DNA of 64,000 nucleotides from Mesorhizobium sp. Root157. GTDB taxonomy: Bacteria > Pseudomonadota > Alphaproteobacteria > Rhizobiales > Rhizobiaceae. Below are positions 1 through 12,591 of this stretch, piece after piece (position 1 is the stretch's first letter; every line of letters begins with the position of its first letter). The position numbers and the translations under genes were made by a program. The DNA lies in NCBI RefSeq assembly GCF_001427385.1, contig NZ_LMGJ01000033.1, forward strand, positions 62,001-126,000, read 5' to 3'. The notes under the pieces are model-generated. The model had not been told where the DNA came from, ran no database searches, and saw only the letters and a list, made by a program, of their open reading frames with translations.

Positions 1-1788
<1,788 letters not shown>

Positions 1789-1909
1789 TGGTTCAATCTC
1801 TCCATCAAGCAGGCTATCAAGGACCCTGTCAGGCGTTCCAGCGACAGCCCCTGTTCACAGAAATTCCGCACTCGCCCGCAAAGTTGGCGCGGTCGGCACG
1901 GTTGTGCGG

Positions 1910-1941
1910 CGTATATAAGAACAGGCCACGCGGCGTGCAAG
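1910..1941 (-). promoter_or_regulatory. RpoH (sigma32)-type heat-shock promoter of dnaK
   Basis: On the minus strand CTTG (1938-1941) is followed after 18 bases by CTTATATACG (1910-1919). This fits the alphaproteobacterial RpoH consensus as I remember it (CTTG, 17-18 bases, CYTATNTNNG) at every fixed position. Transcription would begin near 1903, leaving a leader of about 115 nt before the dnaK ATG. The rest of the 1789-2118 gap shows no gene; the lysK promoter must lie in it but no clear hexamers are visible. Confidence 0.8.
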
Positions 1942-2118
1942 CGTTCTCCATGCCGCTGTGCAAAGCTCACAGGCACGGCATTGCTGTGGACGGCGTCGGT
2001 GTCTGGGTATCACGACCGCAGTTGCAGCCAAAATGGCCGAAATGTTTGACCTTGCGGCGTTGCCCGCATAGAGCAGGCGCGCCGGCAGCTTGGCCGGCGA
2101 TCCAAGCAGGACCTCGAT

Positions 2119-3768
2119 ATGGCCGGACCAGGCATTCTCGATCTCAACCCGGAACTTCTTGCCGCTGCCGCGGAAAGCAAAGCCTGGCCGTTCGAGGAAG
2201 CCAAAAAGATCATCACCCGCTATGCCAAAAGCGGCTTGCCGGATACGGTGCTGTTCGAGACAGGCTACGGCCCTTCGGGCCTGCCGCATATCGGCACTTT
2301 CGGCGAAGTCGCGCGCACCACCATGGTCCGCCATGCCTTCCGTGTGCTGACCAAGGACAAGGTGAAGACACGGCTTTTATGCTTCTCCGACGATATGGAC
2401 GGCATGCGCAAGATTCCGGACAACGTACCGGACAAGGCGTTTCTGGAGCCCTATCTTCACCGGCCACTGACTGCGGTGCCCAATCCGTTCGGAGGCAACT
2501 ACGAGAGCTTCGGGCACCACAACAACGCCATGCTGCGCCGCTTCCTCGATACGTTCGGGTTTGACTACGAATTTGCCAGCGCCACCGACTACTACAAATC
2601 GGGCCGCTTCGATGAAGTGCTGCTGCGCGCGGCGGAACGCTACGACGACATCATGAAGGTGATGCTGCCGACGCTGGGCGCCGAACGCCAGGCAACCTAC
2701 AGCCCCTTCCTGCCGATCTCACCGAAGAGTGGCCGCGTGCTCTACGTGCCGATGAAGCACGTCGACGCCAAGGCAGGCACCGTCACCTTCGATGACGAGG
2801 GAACCGAAACTACGCTTGCGGTGACCGGCGGCGCGGTGAAGATGCAATGGAAGCCCGATTTCGGCATGCGCTGGGCAGCGCTCGGCGTCGACTTCGAGAT
2901 GTTCGGCAAGGATCACCAGACCAATGCGCCGATCTACGACCGTATCTGCGAAATTCTCGGCGGTCGTGCACCGGAGCATTTCGTCTACGAACTGTTCCTT
3001 GACGAGGGCGGCCAGAAAATCTCGAAATCCAAGGGTAACGGGCTGACCATCGACGAGTGGCTGACCTACGCACCGACAGAAAGCCTCGGCCTTTACATGT
3101 ACCAGAAGCCAAGGGTGGCGAAGAAGCTCTACTTCGACGTGATCCCGCGCGCGGTCGAGGAGTACTACACCTTCCTTTCGGCCTATCCGCACCAGGACTG
3201 GAAGAACCGCCTCGGCAATCCGGTATGGCATATGCACAACGGCAATCCGCCGGCCATCGATCTTGCCGTGCCGTTCTCGCTGTTACTCAACCTGGTCAGT
3301 GCCTCCAATGCCCAGAACAAGGACGTTCTTTGGGGCTTCATCTCTCGTTATGCGCCCGGCGCAACACCTGAGAAGAACCCGGAACTCGATCGCCTGACCG
3401 GTTATGCGATCCGCTACTTCGAAGATTTCGTAAAGCCGTCGAAGGTCTACCGCGCTCCCGACGACGTCGAGCGCGACGCGCTGGCGAAACTGTCGGAGGC
3501 ACTGGCTGGCTTGCAGTCCGGCGCCAGCGGCGAAGCGATACAGACCGCTACGCTCAACGTGGCCCGCAAGATCGAGCGCTATCAGGATCACGCCAAGCAA
3601 AGCCCCGAGGGCGGTCCGGGCGTCTCTGTCGCCTTCTTCCAGATGATTTATCAGGTGCTGATCGGCCAGGAGCGCGGCCCGCGCTTCGGCTCGTTCGCTG
3701 CACTTTACGGCATTGCCGAAACGCGCGCGCTTATCGAGCAGGCTCTGGCGGGACAATTGGCGGCGTAA
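2119..3768 (+). CDS. lysK: Lysyl-tRNA synthetase, class I
   Basis: Charges tRNA-Lys with lysine in the cytoplasm. This is the class I (Rossmann-fold) enzyme, not the class II LysS used by most bacteria; class I LysRS is typical of archaea and of alphaproteobacteria. The HIGH motif appears as HIGT at residues 57-60 and the KMSKS motif as KISKSK at residues 300-305. The length of 549 residues fits the family. The ATG at 2119 gives an N-terminus ([13 protein letters not shown]) that leads straight into the conserved fold. The 3' end overlaps the convergent nuclease-fold gene by 38 bases. Confidence 0.96.
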   Translation: MAGPGILDLNPELLAAAAESKAWPFEEAKKIITRYAKSGLPDTVLFETGYGPSGLPHIGTFGEVARTTMVRHAFRVLTKDKVKTRLLCFSDDMDGMRKIPDNVPDKAFLEPYLHRPLTAVPNPFGGNYESFGHHNNAMLRRFLDTFGFDYEFASATDYYKSGRFDEVLLRAAERYDDIMKVMLPTLGAERQATYSPFLPISPKSGRVLYVPMKHVDAKAGTVTFDDEGTETTLAVTGGAVKMQWKPDFGMRWAALGVDFEMFGKDHQTNAPIYDRICEILGGRAPEHFVYELFLDEGGQKISKSKGNGLTIDEWLTYAPTESLGLYMYQKPRVAKKLYFDVIPRAVEEYYTFLSAYPHQDWKNRLGNPVWHMHNGNPPAIDLAVPFSLLLNLVSASNAQNKDVLWGFISRYAPGATPEKNPELDRLTGYAIRYFEDFVKPSKVYRAPDDVERDALAKLSEALAGLQSGASGEAIQTATLNVARKIERYQDHAKQSPEGGPGVSVAFFQMIYQVLIGQERGPRFGSFAALYGIAETRALIEQALAGQLAA

Positions 3769-4555
3769 GCTGCTCTCCCGACAGATCGACGATATTGTCC
3801 GATGGTTGCGGCGCTATGTTGGCGCCGCCGGTAACTGGCGCAATGTCTGCACCATCCGGTGGCGAGCCGAAGATGCCCTTGCGGAGGCTGCGCGCCATCT
3901 CTCCTGCCTCCTCGTAGGGACTGCCCTTGGCAGCACGCGCCCAGCCGTTTTCCACCAGCCACTCACCGACGTCTTTCTTGCCCGACCGGCAGCGTACATT
4001 GAATTCGCCCCGGTCCTTGTCGGGCGGAATGGCGCACACAACGGCCAAGCCGCGTAAAAAGGCCCTGAACGCGCCAAGCGCATGCGCACCGCATGCCCAC
4101 GTCTTGCCATTGTCGAGACACGTCTCGTCGCTGCGCACGACGTCGATGCCGGCAATGGTGACCGAATAACGTTGCGCGGCAACCATACCAGCCGATGAGG
4201 CAAAGGGACGGAATAGGGTCATGCCCTTCCAATCGACGGAGAACTTGGGCTTGGGCGGTTCGGCCAATGAAAGATCGCTCAACGGTCGGCGCGGGGCGAT
4301 GCGTTCCAGTTCCGCGCCGTCGAGCGGTGGCGGCGCAACGACAAGCGGCTCGACCGACCTGGATATCGGCGCTGGCGGACCGGGTCCCTTCAAAGACGCA
4401 CCGGCCGGCGGTTCCGAGGCGGGTGTGAAAACGTCGATCGCACCTGGGGACGTTTGCTCGACCGATGGGGGTAAAAGCGCCCGCCCGCCGGCAAGAACCA
4501 GCGTTCCCATCGTAAGGACGCCGAGGGCCGCAAAGCTGGCGTGCAGCGGCCGCAT
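3731..4555 (-). CDS. Membrane-anchored staphylococcal-nuclease-fold protein, probably catalytically inactive
   Basis: A 274-residue protein with an N-terminal hydrophobic segment (about residues 5-27, anchor or signal), a proline-rich linker, and a C-terminal thermonuclease-like domain recognised by the IAGID strand and the [14 protein letters not shown] helix. By-eye alignment to staphylococcal nuclease places Thr where Arg35 should be, Val-Val where Pro-Glu43 should be, and Glu in the Arg87 region, so hydrolysis is unlikely. Several cysteines (DETC, TWAC, VRCRS) may form disulfides. It starts 9 bases after the upstream S24 repressor gene and is probably co-transcribed with it. An alternative ATG at 4597 would add 14 residues overlapping the repressor gene. 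The 3' end overlaps lysK. Confidence 0.8.
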   Translation of the reverse strand: MRPLHASFAALGVLTMGTLVLAGGRALLPPSVEQTSPGAIDVFTPASEPPAGASLKGPGPPAPISRSVEPLVVAPPPLDGAELERIAPRRPLSDLSLAEPPKPKFSVDWKGMTLFRPFASSAGMVAAQRYSVTIAGIDVVRSDETCLDNGKTWACGAHALGAFRAFLRGLAVVCAIPPDKDRGEFNVRCRSGKKDVGEWLVENGWARAAKGSPYEEAGEMARSLRKGIFGSPPDGADIAPVTGGANIAPQPSDNIVDLSGEQLTPPIVPPEPAR

Positions 4556-4563
4556 ATCCGGCG

Positions 4564-5202
4564 CTACTGGCTTGCCCAGACGATCCGCGCCACCCATTCG
4601 ATGTCATGGGCGGGAATATCGCGGTTCGGATGATCGGGATTGAGTGAGAACAGTGCTATGGATTTCTCGGTCTGGCGGCTCAGCACCTTGGCCATCACCT
4701 CGCCCGCTGTCGTCTTGACGACCACGCGGTCGCCCTTGTGCACGCGCGCGCCCGGCTCGACGATCAGAACATCGCCATTGCGATAAAGCGGCAACATGGA
4801 ATCGCCTTGCACCTTGAGTGCGTATGAGGCGGCCGTCGACTGCGACGGCAATTCGACGAGATCCCAGCCATGGCCGACCGGGAAGCCGGCGTCGTCGAAA
4901 AAGCCCCCTGCGCCCGCTTGCGCGAAGCCGACCAGCGGCACGGTGGAACGCTGCGCCGGCAGCGTATCAGACCGACTTCCAAGCAACGTCATGAACTCGT
5001 CGAGCGAAGCGCCTGTCGCCTCAATGATCTTGGCAAGCGACTCGGTCGACGGCCAGCGTGGACGCCCGTCGGAGGACAGCCGCTTCGACTTGTTGAAGGC
5101 TGTCGAATCCAGTCCCGCGCGCCGGGCAAGACCCGATGCCGACAGTGAATAGCGCTCCGCGAGCGCGTCTATGGCAGCCCATACACGGTCATGCGAGAGC
5201 AT
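4564..5202 (-). CDS. S24 (LexA-like) repressor with N-terminal helix-turn-helix
   Basis: A 212-residue phage-repressor-type regulator. The N-terminus (about residues 1-75) looks like a DNA-binding HTH (SLSASGLARRAGLDSTAFNK). The C-terminus is a peptidase S24 domain with the catalytic serine in VQGDSMLPLYRNGD and the lysine in DRVVVKTTAGEVMAK. An Ala-Gly pair in the linker (FAQAGAGG) resembles a LexA self-cleavage site. Such proteins repress genes and are inactivated by RecA-stimulated autocleavage; whether this one responds to DNA damage is not shown. No other phage genes are nearby, so it looks like a resident chromosomal regulator. It precedes the nuclease-fold gene in the same operon. Confidence 0.9.
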   Translation of the reverse strand: MLSHDRVWAAIDALAERYSLSASGLARRAGLDSTAFNKSKRLSSDGRPRWPSTESLAKIIEATGASLDEFMTLLGSRSDTLPAQRSTVPLVGFAQAGAGGFFDDAGFPVGHGWDLVELPSQSTAASYALKVQGDSMLPLYRNGDVLIVEPGARVHKGDRVVVKTTAGEVMAKVLSRQTEKSIALFSLNPDHPNRDIPAHDIEWVARIVWASQ

Positions 5203-5296
5203 GCGGCTCTCCCTCGACAGGAAAAAATACCTTGGATTTCGTTCTAGCTCCCAAAGGGCTGATTGTCCACCTTCGCCAAAGGCAGCGCTGCATGTA

Positions 5297-5848
5297 TCAG
5301 CCGGGAGGTGCGGTTTTCGTGGCAGTCCGCAAAGTTTGGTGTGACTTCAAGAACGCCTGTTCGATGTCATTCAGTGGACGCGGCGTGGCGGGTTGGCCAA
5401 GCGCGGCGACAACGTCGTCAATTGGTATGAATTGTCTACCGTCGCGATCGTAGACCCCGGCAGTCGTCATCACCGTTGCAGCAATATCGCCACTTGCCAG
5501 AATGAACCGGTGCCTGCCTATGACCTGTGTTCCCACCCAAGTTTCGATTGATGAAAAAACCTCGAAACGCTGCCAAAGCCTGATCTCGCGCGCATAGACG
5601 ACCTGAAGGCCGCCCAGCATCGGCGCCCATTTGCGCTTGCGCGCCAAGCCTAGCAGGCCGGCGCGCACGAAAATGTCGATACGACCGAGGTCGGCCAACA
5701 TCATGTAGCGCGCATTGTTCAGATGCAGATTGGAATCGATATCGCTCGGCAGACATCGGAAAGCCAGCCGGCTCTCCTCGCCAGGAAAATAGGAGTCACG
5801 GCTTCGTGCCGTGGCCACAACACGTGCCAGTCGCGCCCAGACATACAT
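5297..5848 (-). CDS. Hotdog-fold acyl-CoA thioesterase family protein
   Basis: A 183-residue protein with the hotdog motif DIDSNLHLNNARYMMLADLGR (first 20 residues: DIDSNLHLNNARYMMLADLG). This Asp-x-Asn-x-His-x-Asn-Asn signature belongs to 4HBT-type thioesterases that release free acids from acyl-CoA, and the protein most resembles the THEM6-like branch. ATG 5848 was chosen over longer frames because the upstream residues are arginine-rich out-of-frame noise overlapping the FadJ gene. It starts 10 bases after that gene's stop and is last in the beta-oxidation operon, so it probably sets free CoA or removes dead-end acyl-CoAs. The substrate is unknown. Confidence 0.85.
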   Translation of the reverse strand: MYVWARLARVVATARSRDSYFPGEESRLAFRCLPSDIDSNLHLNNARYMMLADLGRIDIFVRAGLLGLARKRKWAPMLGGLQVVYAREIRLWQRFEVFSSIETWVGTQVIGRHRFILASGDIAATVMTTAGVYDRDGRQFIPIDDVVAALGQPATPRPLNDIEQAFLKSHQTLRTATKTAPPG

Positions 5849-5858
5849 CGCTGGCTGG

Positions 5859-8078
5859 TCAGGCCGCCTTCTTCGCTTCCGCCCTGTCATAAGGGTTGAA
5901 GCGCTGGTAGAAGGTCTCGCCCTTTTCGGCCATATCGAGAAGCAGCTTCGGCGCCTTGAATTCCGCGCCGTATTTCTTCTGCAGCCGCTTGGCGATCTGT
6001 ACGAACTCCTTCGCGCCGATGCCGTCGATGTAGGACAGCGCGCCGCCTGTATACGGCGCGAAGCCGAACGCCAGGATCGAGCCGACATCTGCCTCGCGAG
6101 GATCGGTGACGATCTTTTCTTCCATGACGCGAGTAGCCTCCAGCGCGATCGTTACAAGAAGGCGCTGCTTCAACTTCTCGAAATCGACTTCCTCGGCCTT
6201 CTTTTGCGGATAAAGGTCCTTGAGGCCGGACCATAGCTTTTTCTTCGCGGGCTTTTGCGGATAATCGTAAAAACCCTTGCCATTCTTGCGGCCGAAGCGC
6301 TGGTGCGTATCGACCAGCGTATCGATGAGCTTCATCTGCTCCGGATCGACGGCTTTGTCGCCGAGGTCACGAAGCGTCTGCCTCATGATTTTCTGGGCCA
6401 GATCGACCGCCGTTTCATCGGTCAAAGCCAACGGCCCGACCGGCATGCCGGCAGCGCGCGCGGCATTTTCGATCATCGGCGCGGGCACGCCCTCGATCAG
6501 CATCTTGTAGGCTTCCGACATGTAGCGCAGGACGCAGCGGTTGACGTAAAAGCCGCGCGTGTCGTTGACGACAATCGGCGTCTTCTTGATGGCGCGGACG
6601 AAATCGATTGCCGTCGCCAGCGCCTTGTCGCCGGTCTTCTTGCCCAGAATGATCTCGACCAGCATCATCTTGTCGACCGGCGAGAAGAAATGAATGCCTA
6701 CAAAATTCTTCGGACGTGTCGAATTTTTTGCCAGCGAGGTAATCGGGATCGTCGATGTGTTGGAGGCAAAGATCGCCGACGCCTTCAGGACCGCTTCAGC
6801 TTGTTCGGTTGCGCTCTTTTTCACCTCTGAATCTTCGAATACTGCCTCCACCACGAGATCGCAGCCGGCCAGATCGGCATAGTCGGCGGTCGGCATGATC
6901 AGTGAAAGCAGCTTGTCCTTGTCTTCAGGCTTGGCCCGCCCCTTCTTGATCAGGCCATCCATAAGTTCCGCCGAATGAGCTTTGCCCTTCTCTGCAGACG
7001 CCGTGTCGCGGTCGAGCAGAACCACAGGAATGCCGGCCTTGGCCGTCACATGGGCAATGCCCGCGCCCATGAACCCGGCACCAAGAACGGCTATCTTCTT
7101 GAACTGGGTGTCCGGCACGCCTTCCGGCCGGCGCGCGCCCTTGTTCAGTTCCTGCAGAGAGACAAACAGCGAGCGGATCATAGCTGCCGCTTCCTTTGTC
7201 TGCAGGATCTCGGTGAAATAACGCTGTTCGACGCGCAGCGCGGTGTCAAACGGCACCAGCAGGCCTTCATAGACGCATTTCAGGATGGCGGTTGCCGCCG
7301 GATAGTTGCCGTAGGTTTCACGGCGCAAGATGGCGATGGCCGGCGGCCACAGGTTGGCACCTGCAATCGAATAGACCGGCCCGCCCGGAATCTTGAAACC
7401 CTTCTGGTCCCAAGGTGCCACGGCAGACAGGCCGTTCCTGATCATCGCCTTGGCGGTTTCCACCAGCTTGGCCGGCTCGGCGACCTCATGGACAAGCCCC
7501 ATGCCCTTGGCCTTCTGCGGCGTAAGCGTCTGGCCGGATGTCAACATCTGCAAGGCGGCCTGCGTGTCGGCAAGGCGTGGCACCCGCTGGGTACCGCCGG
7601 CGCCCGGGAAGATGCCGATCTTCACTTCCGGCAACGCCATCTTGACCTTGTCGCTGTTGGCCGCAACGCGGCCATGGCAAGCAAGCGACAGTTCGAACGC
7701 ACCGCCCATGCAGGTGCCGTTGATGGCCGAGACCCATGGCTTGCCGCAGGTTTCGAGCTTGCGAAACAGGCCAGTCATATAGCCAGCCGTCTCGAACAGC
7801 TTCTGCGTTGCCTTCTCGACGTTGCCAGCCTTTTCCTTGGCGAAGGTCTTCAGCATCGTCTGCAGCATGGTGATGTCGGCGCCACCGGAGAAAGTGTCCT
7901 TACCGGAGGTGATCACCGCGCCCTTGATGGCGGCCTCGCCGGTCACCCGGTCGACGATCGTGTTCAATTCGCGCATCACCTCTTCGGTGAACACGTTCAT
8001 CGACTTCTCGGGCATGTCCCAGGTGATCAGCGCAATGCCATCGGAGTCGGTTTCGAGCGTAAAGTTCTTATAGGTCAT
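5859..8078 (-). CDS. fadJ: Bifunctional enoyl-CoA hydratase / 3-hydroxyacyl-CoA dehydrogenase (FadJ/FadB type)
   Basis: A 739-residue fusion that performs the second and third steps of beta-oxidation. The N-terminal crotonase domain (about residues 1-300) has both expected glutamates, in [20 protein letters not shown] and [18 protein letters not shown]. The C-terminal dehydrogenase begins near residue 335 with the NAD-binding loop [14 protein letters not shown] and continues with the substrate half ([18 protein letters not shown]). ATG 8078 is preceded by a good ribosome site (GGAGG in GGAGGCGGAACA). The thiolase gene lies 14 bases upstream. Whether it acts aerobically like FadB or as a FadJ cannot be told from sequence. 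Confidence 0.95.
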   Translation of the reverse strand: MTYKNFTLETDSDGIALITWDMPEKSMNVFTEEVMRELNTIVDRVTGEAAIKGAVITSGKDTFSGGADITMLQTMLKTFAKEKAGNVEKATQKLFETAGYMTGLFRKLETCGKPWVSAINGTCMGGAFELSLACHGRVAANSDKVKMALPEVKIGIFPGAGGTQRVPRLADTQAALQMLTSGQTLTPQKAKGMGLVHEVAEPAKLVETAKAMIRNGLSAVAPWDQKGFKIPGGPVYSIAGANLWPPAIAILRRETYGNYPAATAILKCVYEGLLVPFDTALRVEQRYFTEILQTKEAAAMIRSLFVSLQELNKGARRPEGVPDTQFKKIAVLGAGFMGAGIAHVTAKAGIPVVLLDRDTASAEKGKAHSAELMDGLIKKGRAKPEDKDKLLSLIMPTADYADLAGCDLVVEAVFEDSEVKKSATEQAEAVLKASAIFASNTSTIPITSLAKNSTRPKNFVGIHFFSPVDKMMLVEIILGKKTGDKALATAIDFVRAIKKTPIVVNDTRGFYVNRCVLRYMSEAYKMLIEGVPAPMIENAARAAGMPVGPLALTDETAVDLAQKIMRQTLRDLGDKAVDPEQMKLIDTLVDTHQRFGRKNGKGFYDYPQKPAKKKLWSGLKDLYPQKKAEEVDFEKLKQRLLVTIALEATRVMEEKIVTDPREADVGSILAFGFAPYTGGALSYIDGIGAKEFVQIAKRLQKKYGAEFKAPKLLLDMAEKGETFYQRFNPYDRAEAKKAA

Positions 8079-8092
8079 TGTTCCGCCTCCGA

Positions 8093-9301
8093 TCAGACGC
8101 GTTCTATGATGGTGGCGGTGCCCATGCCGGCACCGATGCACAACGTCACCAGGGCGGTGTTCAGGTCACGCCGCTCGAGTTCGTCCAGTACCGTGCCCAG
8201 GATCATCGCACCGGTAGCGCCCAGCGGATGACCCATGGCGATCGCACCGCCGTTGACATTGATCTTGTCGTGCGAGACGTCAAAGGCCTGCATGTAGCGC
8301 AGCACCACAGCCGCGAATGCCTCGTTCAGCTCGAACAGGTCGATGTCGGACAGCTTCATCTTGGCGCGCTTCAAGAGCTTTTCGGTCACGTCGACCGGGC
8401 CGGTCAGCATCAGCACCGGCTCTGAGCCGATATTGGCGAAGCTGCGGATACGCGCGCGCGGCTTCAGGCCCATCGCCTTGCCGGCCTTCTTGGAGCCAAG
8501 CAGCACTGCTGCGGCGCCATCGACGATGCCGGAGGAATTGCCGGCGTGGTGGACGTGGTTCACCTCCTCGATCTCCGGGTGCTTCTGCACGGCGACCGCG
8601 TCGAAGCCGCCCATTTCGCCGGGCATCACGAAGGACGGGTTCAGGGCCGCCAGCGACTGCATGTCGGTGGACGGCCGCATGTGTTCGTCGTAGTCGAGGA
8701 TGGTCAGCCCGTTCTGATCCTTGATCGGAATGACCGAATTCTTGAACCAGCCATTTTCCCAGGCGTGCGCGGCGCGCTTCTGGCTTTCCACCGCATAGGC
8801 GTCGACGTCGTCGCGCGAAAAGCCGTATTTGGTGGCAATGAGGTCGGCCGAAATGCCCTGCGGCACGAACCAGCCGGGAAAGCCGACCGAGGGGTCCATG
8901 TACCAGGCACCGCCCGAGGCGCCCATGCCGACGCGGCTCATGGATTCTACGCCGCCGGCGATGATAATCTCGTCGGCGCCCTGTGCGATCTTGGCGGCGC
9001 CGAAATTGATGGCGTCGAGACCCGAGGCGCAGAAGCGCGAAATCTGCATGCCGGGCGCCTTGTCGTCATATCCCGCCTCGAAGGCAGCCGAGCGCGGAAT
9101 GACTGCACCCGCTTCACCGACTGGATCGACGCAGCCGAAGATGATGTCGTCGACCGTTCCGGTGTCCAGTCCGTTGCGGTCGCGGATGGCTTCCAGCGTC
9201 TTCGCCGCCAGGCGCACTGCCGGCACTTCGTGCAGCGCTCCGTCCTTCTTGCCGCGTCCGCGCGGCGTGCGCACTGCGTCATAGACATAAGCTTCGGCCA
9301 T
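8093..9301 (-). CDS. fadA: Acetyl-CoA C-acyltransferase (thiolase)
   Basis: A 402-residue thiolase that cleaves 3-ketoacyl-CoA with CoA to give acetyl-CoA. The acyl-accepting cysteine is in [18 protein letters not shown], the active-site histidine in [15 protein letters not shown], and the second cysteine in CIGAGMGTA. The length fits the family. It sits between the acyl-CoA dehydrogenase and FadJ-like genes, so degradative (FadA) use is more likely than acetoacetyl-CoA synthesis. The symbol reflects this context. Confidence 0.94.
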   Translation of the reverse strand: MAEAYVYDAVRTPRGRGKKDGALHEVPAVRLAAKTLEAIRDRNGLDTGTVDDIIFGCVDPVGEAGAVIPRSAAFEAGYDDKAPGMQISRFCASGLDAINFGAAKIAQGADEIIIAGGVESMSRVGMGASGGAWYMDPSVGFPGWFVPQGISADLIATKYGFSRDDVDAYAVESQKRAAHAWENGWFKNSVIPIKDQNGLTILDYDEHMRPSTDMQSLAALNPSFVMPGEMGGFDAVAVQKHPEIEEVNHVHHAGNSSGIVDGAAAVLLGSKKAGKAMGLKPRARIRSFANIGSEPVLMLTGPVDVTEKLLKRAKMKLSDIDLFELNEAFAAVVLRYMQAFDVSHDKINVNGGAIAMGHPLGATGAMILGTVLDELERRDLNTALVTLCIGAGMGTATIIERV

Positions 9302-9332
9302 TTTTCAGCTCCTTACCTGTCGACCCGGCAGT

Positions 9333-10502
9333 TCACAGCGAACGCCCGATCAAAAGCTTCATGATTTCATTGGTGCCGCCATAGATGCGCTGCACGCGGG
9401 CGTCGCGCCACATGCGCGCGATCGGATACTCGTTCATGTAACCATAGCCGCCATGAAGTTGCAGGCACTCGTCGACCACCTTGCCTTGCAGGTCGGAGAG
9501 CCAGTACTTGGCCATCGAAGCGGTTATGGGATCCAGACCGCCTGCGATGTGGCGCCTGACGCAATCATTGTAGAAGACCCGGCCAATGGTGATTTCGGTC
9601 TTGAGTTCGGCCAGCTTGAACTGGGTGTTCTGGAAGTCGATGACCTTCTGGCCGAAGGCCTTGCGTTCCTTGACATAGTCGATGGTGAGCGCCAATGCCC
9701 GCTCAGCCATGGCGATCGCAGTCGTACCGATCATCAGGCGTTCCTGCGGCAACTGCTGCATCAGTTGGATGAAGCCCTGGCCCTCTTCGCTTCCCAGCAG
9801 ATTAGCGGTCGGCACGCGCACTTCGTTGAAGAACAGCTCCGACGTGTCGTTGGCCTTCAGCCCGATCTTGTCGAGGTTGCGGCCGCGCTCGAAGCCTTCG
9901 ACCTCGTCGGTCTCGACAACGATCAGCGAAGTACCCTTGGCTCCCTTGGCCGGGTCGGTCTTGGTAACGACGATGATGAGGTTGGCCAGCTGGCCGTTGG
10001 TGATGAACGTTTTCGAGCCGCTGATGCGGTACTGGTTGCCGTCCCGCTCCGCGCGCGTCTTCACGCCTTGCAGATCCGAACCCGCGCCCGGCTCCGTCAT
10101 CGCAATCGCGCCGATCAGTTCGCCGCTTGCCAGGCGCGGCAGCCATCTCTCCTTCTGCTCCTCCGATCCGTAGTGGAGAATATAGGGGGCGACGATGGCG
10201 TTGTGCAGGCCGATGCCGAAGCCATCGACGCCGACATGGCCGATCGCTTCGATGATCGCGCTCTCATGGGCGAAGCTGCCGCCGGCACCACCGTATTGCT
10301 CCGGCATAGAGGCGCACAGAAGCCCGGCCGCGCCGGCCTTCTTCCAGGCGGAGCGATCGACCACCTCGTTCTTCTCGTAGGTGTCGTAGTGCGGCGCAAT
10401 CTCGTCCGCCATGAAGCGGTTCGCCATGTCATAGAGCATGCCGACGTCTTCGCTTACCCAGTCAGGCTTCGGCAGGGACAGGATTTCCGACGGATTGGCC
10501 AA
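9333..10502 (-). CDS. Acyl-CoA dehydrogenase (long-chain/isovaleryl-type)
   Basis: A 389-residue FAD flavoprotein that oxidises acyl-CoA to trans-2-enoyl-CoA and passes electrons to ETF. Seen motifs are IAMTEPGAGSD (FAD/substrate), FITNGQLANL, and the C-terminal QLHGGYGYMNEY followed by RIYGGTNEIMK. Gly replaces Glu in IYGGT, so this is not the MCAD arrangement. The catalytic base is then expected on the earlier helix, as in isovaleryl- and long-chain enzymes, and the Glu in LPQERLMIG is a candidate. Chain length is unknown. It sits 30 bases downstream of a second dehydrogenase gene in the same operon. Confidence 0.93.
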   Translation of the reverse strand: MANPSEILSLPKPDWVSEDVGMLYDMANRFMADEIAPHYDTYEKNEVVDRSAWKKAGAAGLLCASMPEQYGGAGGSFAHESAIIEAIGHVGVDGFGIGLHNAIVAPYILHYGSEEQKERWLPRLASGELIGAIAMTEPGAGSDLQGVKTRAERDGNQYRISGSKTFITNGQLANLIIVVTKTDPAKGAKGTSLIVVETDEVEGFERGRNLDKIGLKANDTSELFFNEVRVPTANLLGSEEGQGFIQLMQQLPQERLMIGTTAIAMAERALALTIDYVKERKAFGQKVIDFQNTQFKLAELKTEITIGRVFYNDCVRRHIAGGLDPITASMAKYWLSDLQGKVVDECLQLHGGYGYMNEYPIARMWRDARVQRIYGGTNEIMKLLIGRSL

Positions 10503-10532
10503 GGCAAGCTGCTCCTAAAAATATCGACCCGA

Positions 10533-12329
10533 TCAAAACGCCTCTGCCGGCAAAGCCATCATGGTGTCCGCACCGGAAGAAATGCGGGCGAGATGCGCCG
10601 CCGTTTCCGGCATGACGCGCTCCATGAAGTAGCGGCCGGTGACAATCTTGTTCTCATGGAAGGATGCCACGCCATCGGCGGTTTCGCCAAGCTTGGACTG
10701 CGAGACCTTGACCATGCGGCCCCACATGTAGCCCAGCGCTACCAGGCCAAAGAGATGCAGGTAGTCGGTCGAGGCGGCACCTGCATTGTCCGGCTTCTGC
10801 ATCGCGTTCTGCATCAGCCACATCGTTGCCGTCTGAAGATCGTTGAGGGCCTTCTTGAGCGCCTTGGTGAACGGGGCTAGCTTTTCGTCGCCGCGATTTT
10901 CCTTGCAGAAGTCGCCGACCTCCCTGAAGAAGGCCTGCACGGCGCGGCCGCCGTTCTGCGCCAGCTTGCGGCCGACCAGATCGAGCGCCTGGATGCCGTT
11001 GGCCCCTTCGTAGATCATGGCGATGCGGGCATCGCGCACGAACTGGCTCATGCCGTGTTCCTCGATATAGCCGTGGCCGCCTAAGACCTGCTGCGCCATC
11101 ACCGCATGGTCGAAGCCCTTGTCGGTCAGGACACCCTTCACGATCGGCGTCATCAGGCTCAACTGATCGTCCGCAGCCTGGCGGTCCCTGTCATCGGCGG
11201 AGCGGTGAGCGATGTCGGAATTCAGCGCCGTCCACAGCAACAGCGCCCGGCCAGCTTCGTTGAAAGCCTTCATCGTCATCAGGTTGCGGCGGATATCGGG
11301 ATGAACGATGATCGGGTCGGCCTTGCCGTCCTTGTTCTTCGGGCCGGTCAGCGCGCGGCCCTGCAGGCGTTCCTTCGCATAGGCAACGGCGTTCTGGTAG
11401 GCGACCTCGGACAATGACAATCCCTGGAGGCCGACGCCGAGGCGCGCCTCGTTCATCATCACGAACATGGCCTTCAGGCCACCATTCTCCTCGCCCAGCA
11501 GCGTTCCCTCGGCCTCGTCATAGTTCATGACGCAGGTGGCGTTGCCGTGGATGCCCATCTTCTCCTCGATCGAGCCGCAAGACACGGCGTTGCGCTCGCC
11601 GGGATTGCCTTTGCCATCCAGCTTGAACTTGGGCACGACGAACAGCGAAATGCCCTTGACGCCCTCGGGAGCGCCTTCGATACGAGCCAACACCAGATGC
11701 ACGATGTTGTCCGCCATGTCGTGTTCGCCGGCGGAGATGAAGATCTTCTGGCCGGAAATCCTGTAGGTGCCGTCGCCGTTAGGAACGGCCTTGGTGCGCA
11801 GCAAACCGAGATCGGTGCCGCAATGCGGCTCGGTAAGATTCATAGTACCAGTCCAGGCGCCCTCGATCATCTTCGGCAGCCAGGTCTGCTTCTGGTCATC
11901 GGTGCCGTGGACAACAATGGCGGCAATCGCGCCCTGCGTCAGGCCCGGATACATCATCAGCGCCATGTTGGCCGACGATAGAAATTCGCCTACGGCGGTA
12001 TGCACCGTATAGGGCAGGCCTTGGCCGCCGAATTCGGCAGGTGCGGCGAGGCCCATCCAGCCGCCTTCGCGGTACTGATCGAAAGCTTCCTTGAAGCCCT
12101 GCGGTGTGGTCACCGACGCATCGTCATGACGCATGCAACCTTCCATGTCGCCGACGCGGTTGACCGGTTGCATAACGTTTTCAGCCAGCTTTGCACCTTC
12201 GGAAAGTATCGCTTCGAGCACGTCGGGCGATGCATCGGAAAAGCCGGGCAGGTTCGAATAGCGCCCGTAGCCCAGCACGTCGTTCAGCAGGTAGAGCGTG
12301 TCTTGAACCGGTGCATGATAGATCGGCAT
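10533..12329 (-). CDS. Acyl-CoA dehydrogenase, large FadE5/DmdC-like type
   Basis: A 598-residue acyl-CoA dehydrogenase with the extra N-terminal segment ([17 protein letters not shown]) and extended C-terminal domain of the ~600-residue subfamily. It shows [19 protein letters not shown] for FAD binding and [18 protein letters not shown], with the catalytic glutamate in the IYEG position. Related enzymes act on broad-range or unusual acyl-CoAs (FadE5, or DmdC on methylmercaptopropionyl-CoA), so the substrate cannot be assigned. It is the first gene of the five-gene operon, with a large palindromic operator 74 bases upstream of its start. Confidence 0.93.
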   Translation of the reverse strand: MPIYHAPVQDTLYLLNDVLGYGRYSNLPGFSDASPDVLEAILSEGAKLAENVMQPVNRVGDMEGCMRHDDASVTTPQGFKEAFDQYREGGWMGLAAPAEFGGQGLPYTVHTAVGEFLSSANMALMMYPGLTQGAIAAIVVHGTDDQKQTWLPKMIEGAWTGTMNLTEPHCGTDLGLLRTKAVPNGDGTYRISGQKIFISAGEHDMADNIVHLVLARIEGAPEGVKGISLFVVPKFKLDGKGNPGERNAVSCGSIEEKMGIHGNATCVMNYDEAEGTLLGEENGGLKAMFVMMNEARLGVGLQGLSLSEVAYQNAVAYAKERLQGRALTGPKNKDGKADPIIVHPDIRRNLMTMKAFNEAGRALLLWTALNSDIAHRSADDRDRQAADDQLSLMTPIVKGVLTDKGFDHAVMAQQVLGGHGYIEEHGMSQFVRDARIAMIYEGANGIQALDLVGRKLAQNGGRAVQAFFREVGDFCKENRGDEKLAPFTKALKKALNDLQTATMWLMQNAMQKPDNAGAASTDYLHLFGLVALGYMWGRMVKVSQSKLGETADGVASFHENKIVTGRYFMERVMPETAAHLARISSGADTMMALPAEAF

Positions 12330-12402
12330 TTCGTCTTCCTCTCGCCCGTATGCTGCACGCTCTTGACCGTGTCAGATCGCGCCCAGCCCGACAATGTGTC
12401 TG

Positions 12403-12448
12403 CTTTATCAAAAATTGACGTTTGCGTAAACGTCAATTTTCGATAAAG
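12403..12448. promoter_or_regulatory. 46-bp operator palindrome of the beta-oxidation operon
   Basis: Two 21-base arms (12403-12423 and 12428-12448) separated by GCGT match at 20 of 21 positions; the inner 13 bases (AAAATTGACGTTT) are perfect. It lies between the MerR-family gene and the first dehydrogenase gene. On the minus strand TTGACG inside the palindrome could serve as a -35 hexamer. It shares ACGTTTACG(T/C)AA with the smaller palindrome at 13172-13187 and resembles, from memory, LiuR sites of proteobacteria. The rest of 12330-12591 shows no gene. Confidence 0.8.
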
Positions 12449-12591
12449 ATAGATTTCAACCGATCCGGGCCAATTTGCGGAAACGTATCGAAATGCCTGC
12501 AGGTGTTGCCCAACCCAAAGAGTCAGGCAGCGCCGGTACGCCATCGCAGTCAGGCCATGATTATCTGTTGTGCCGGGCGGAAGACCCGACC

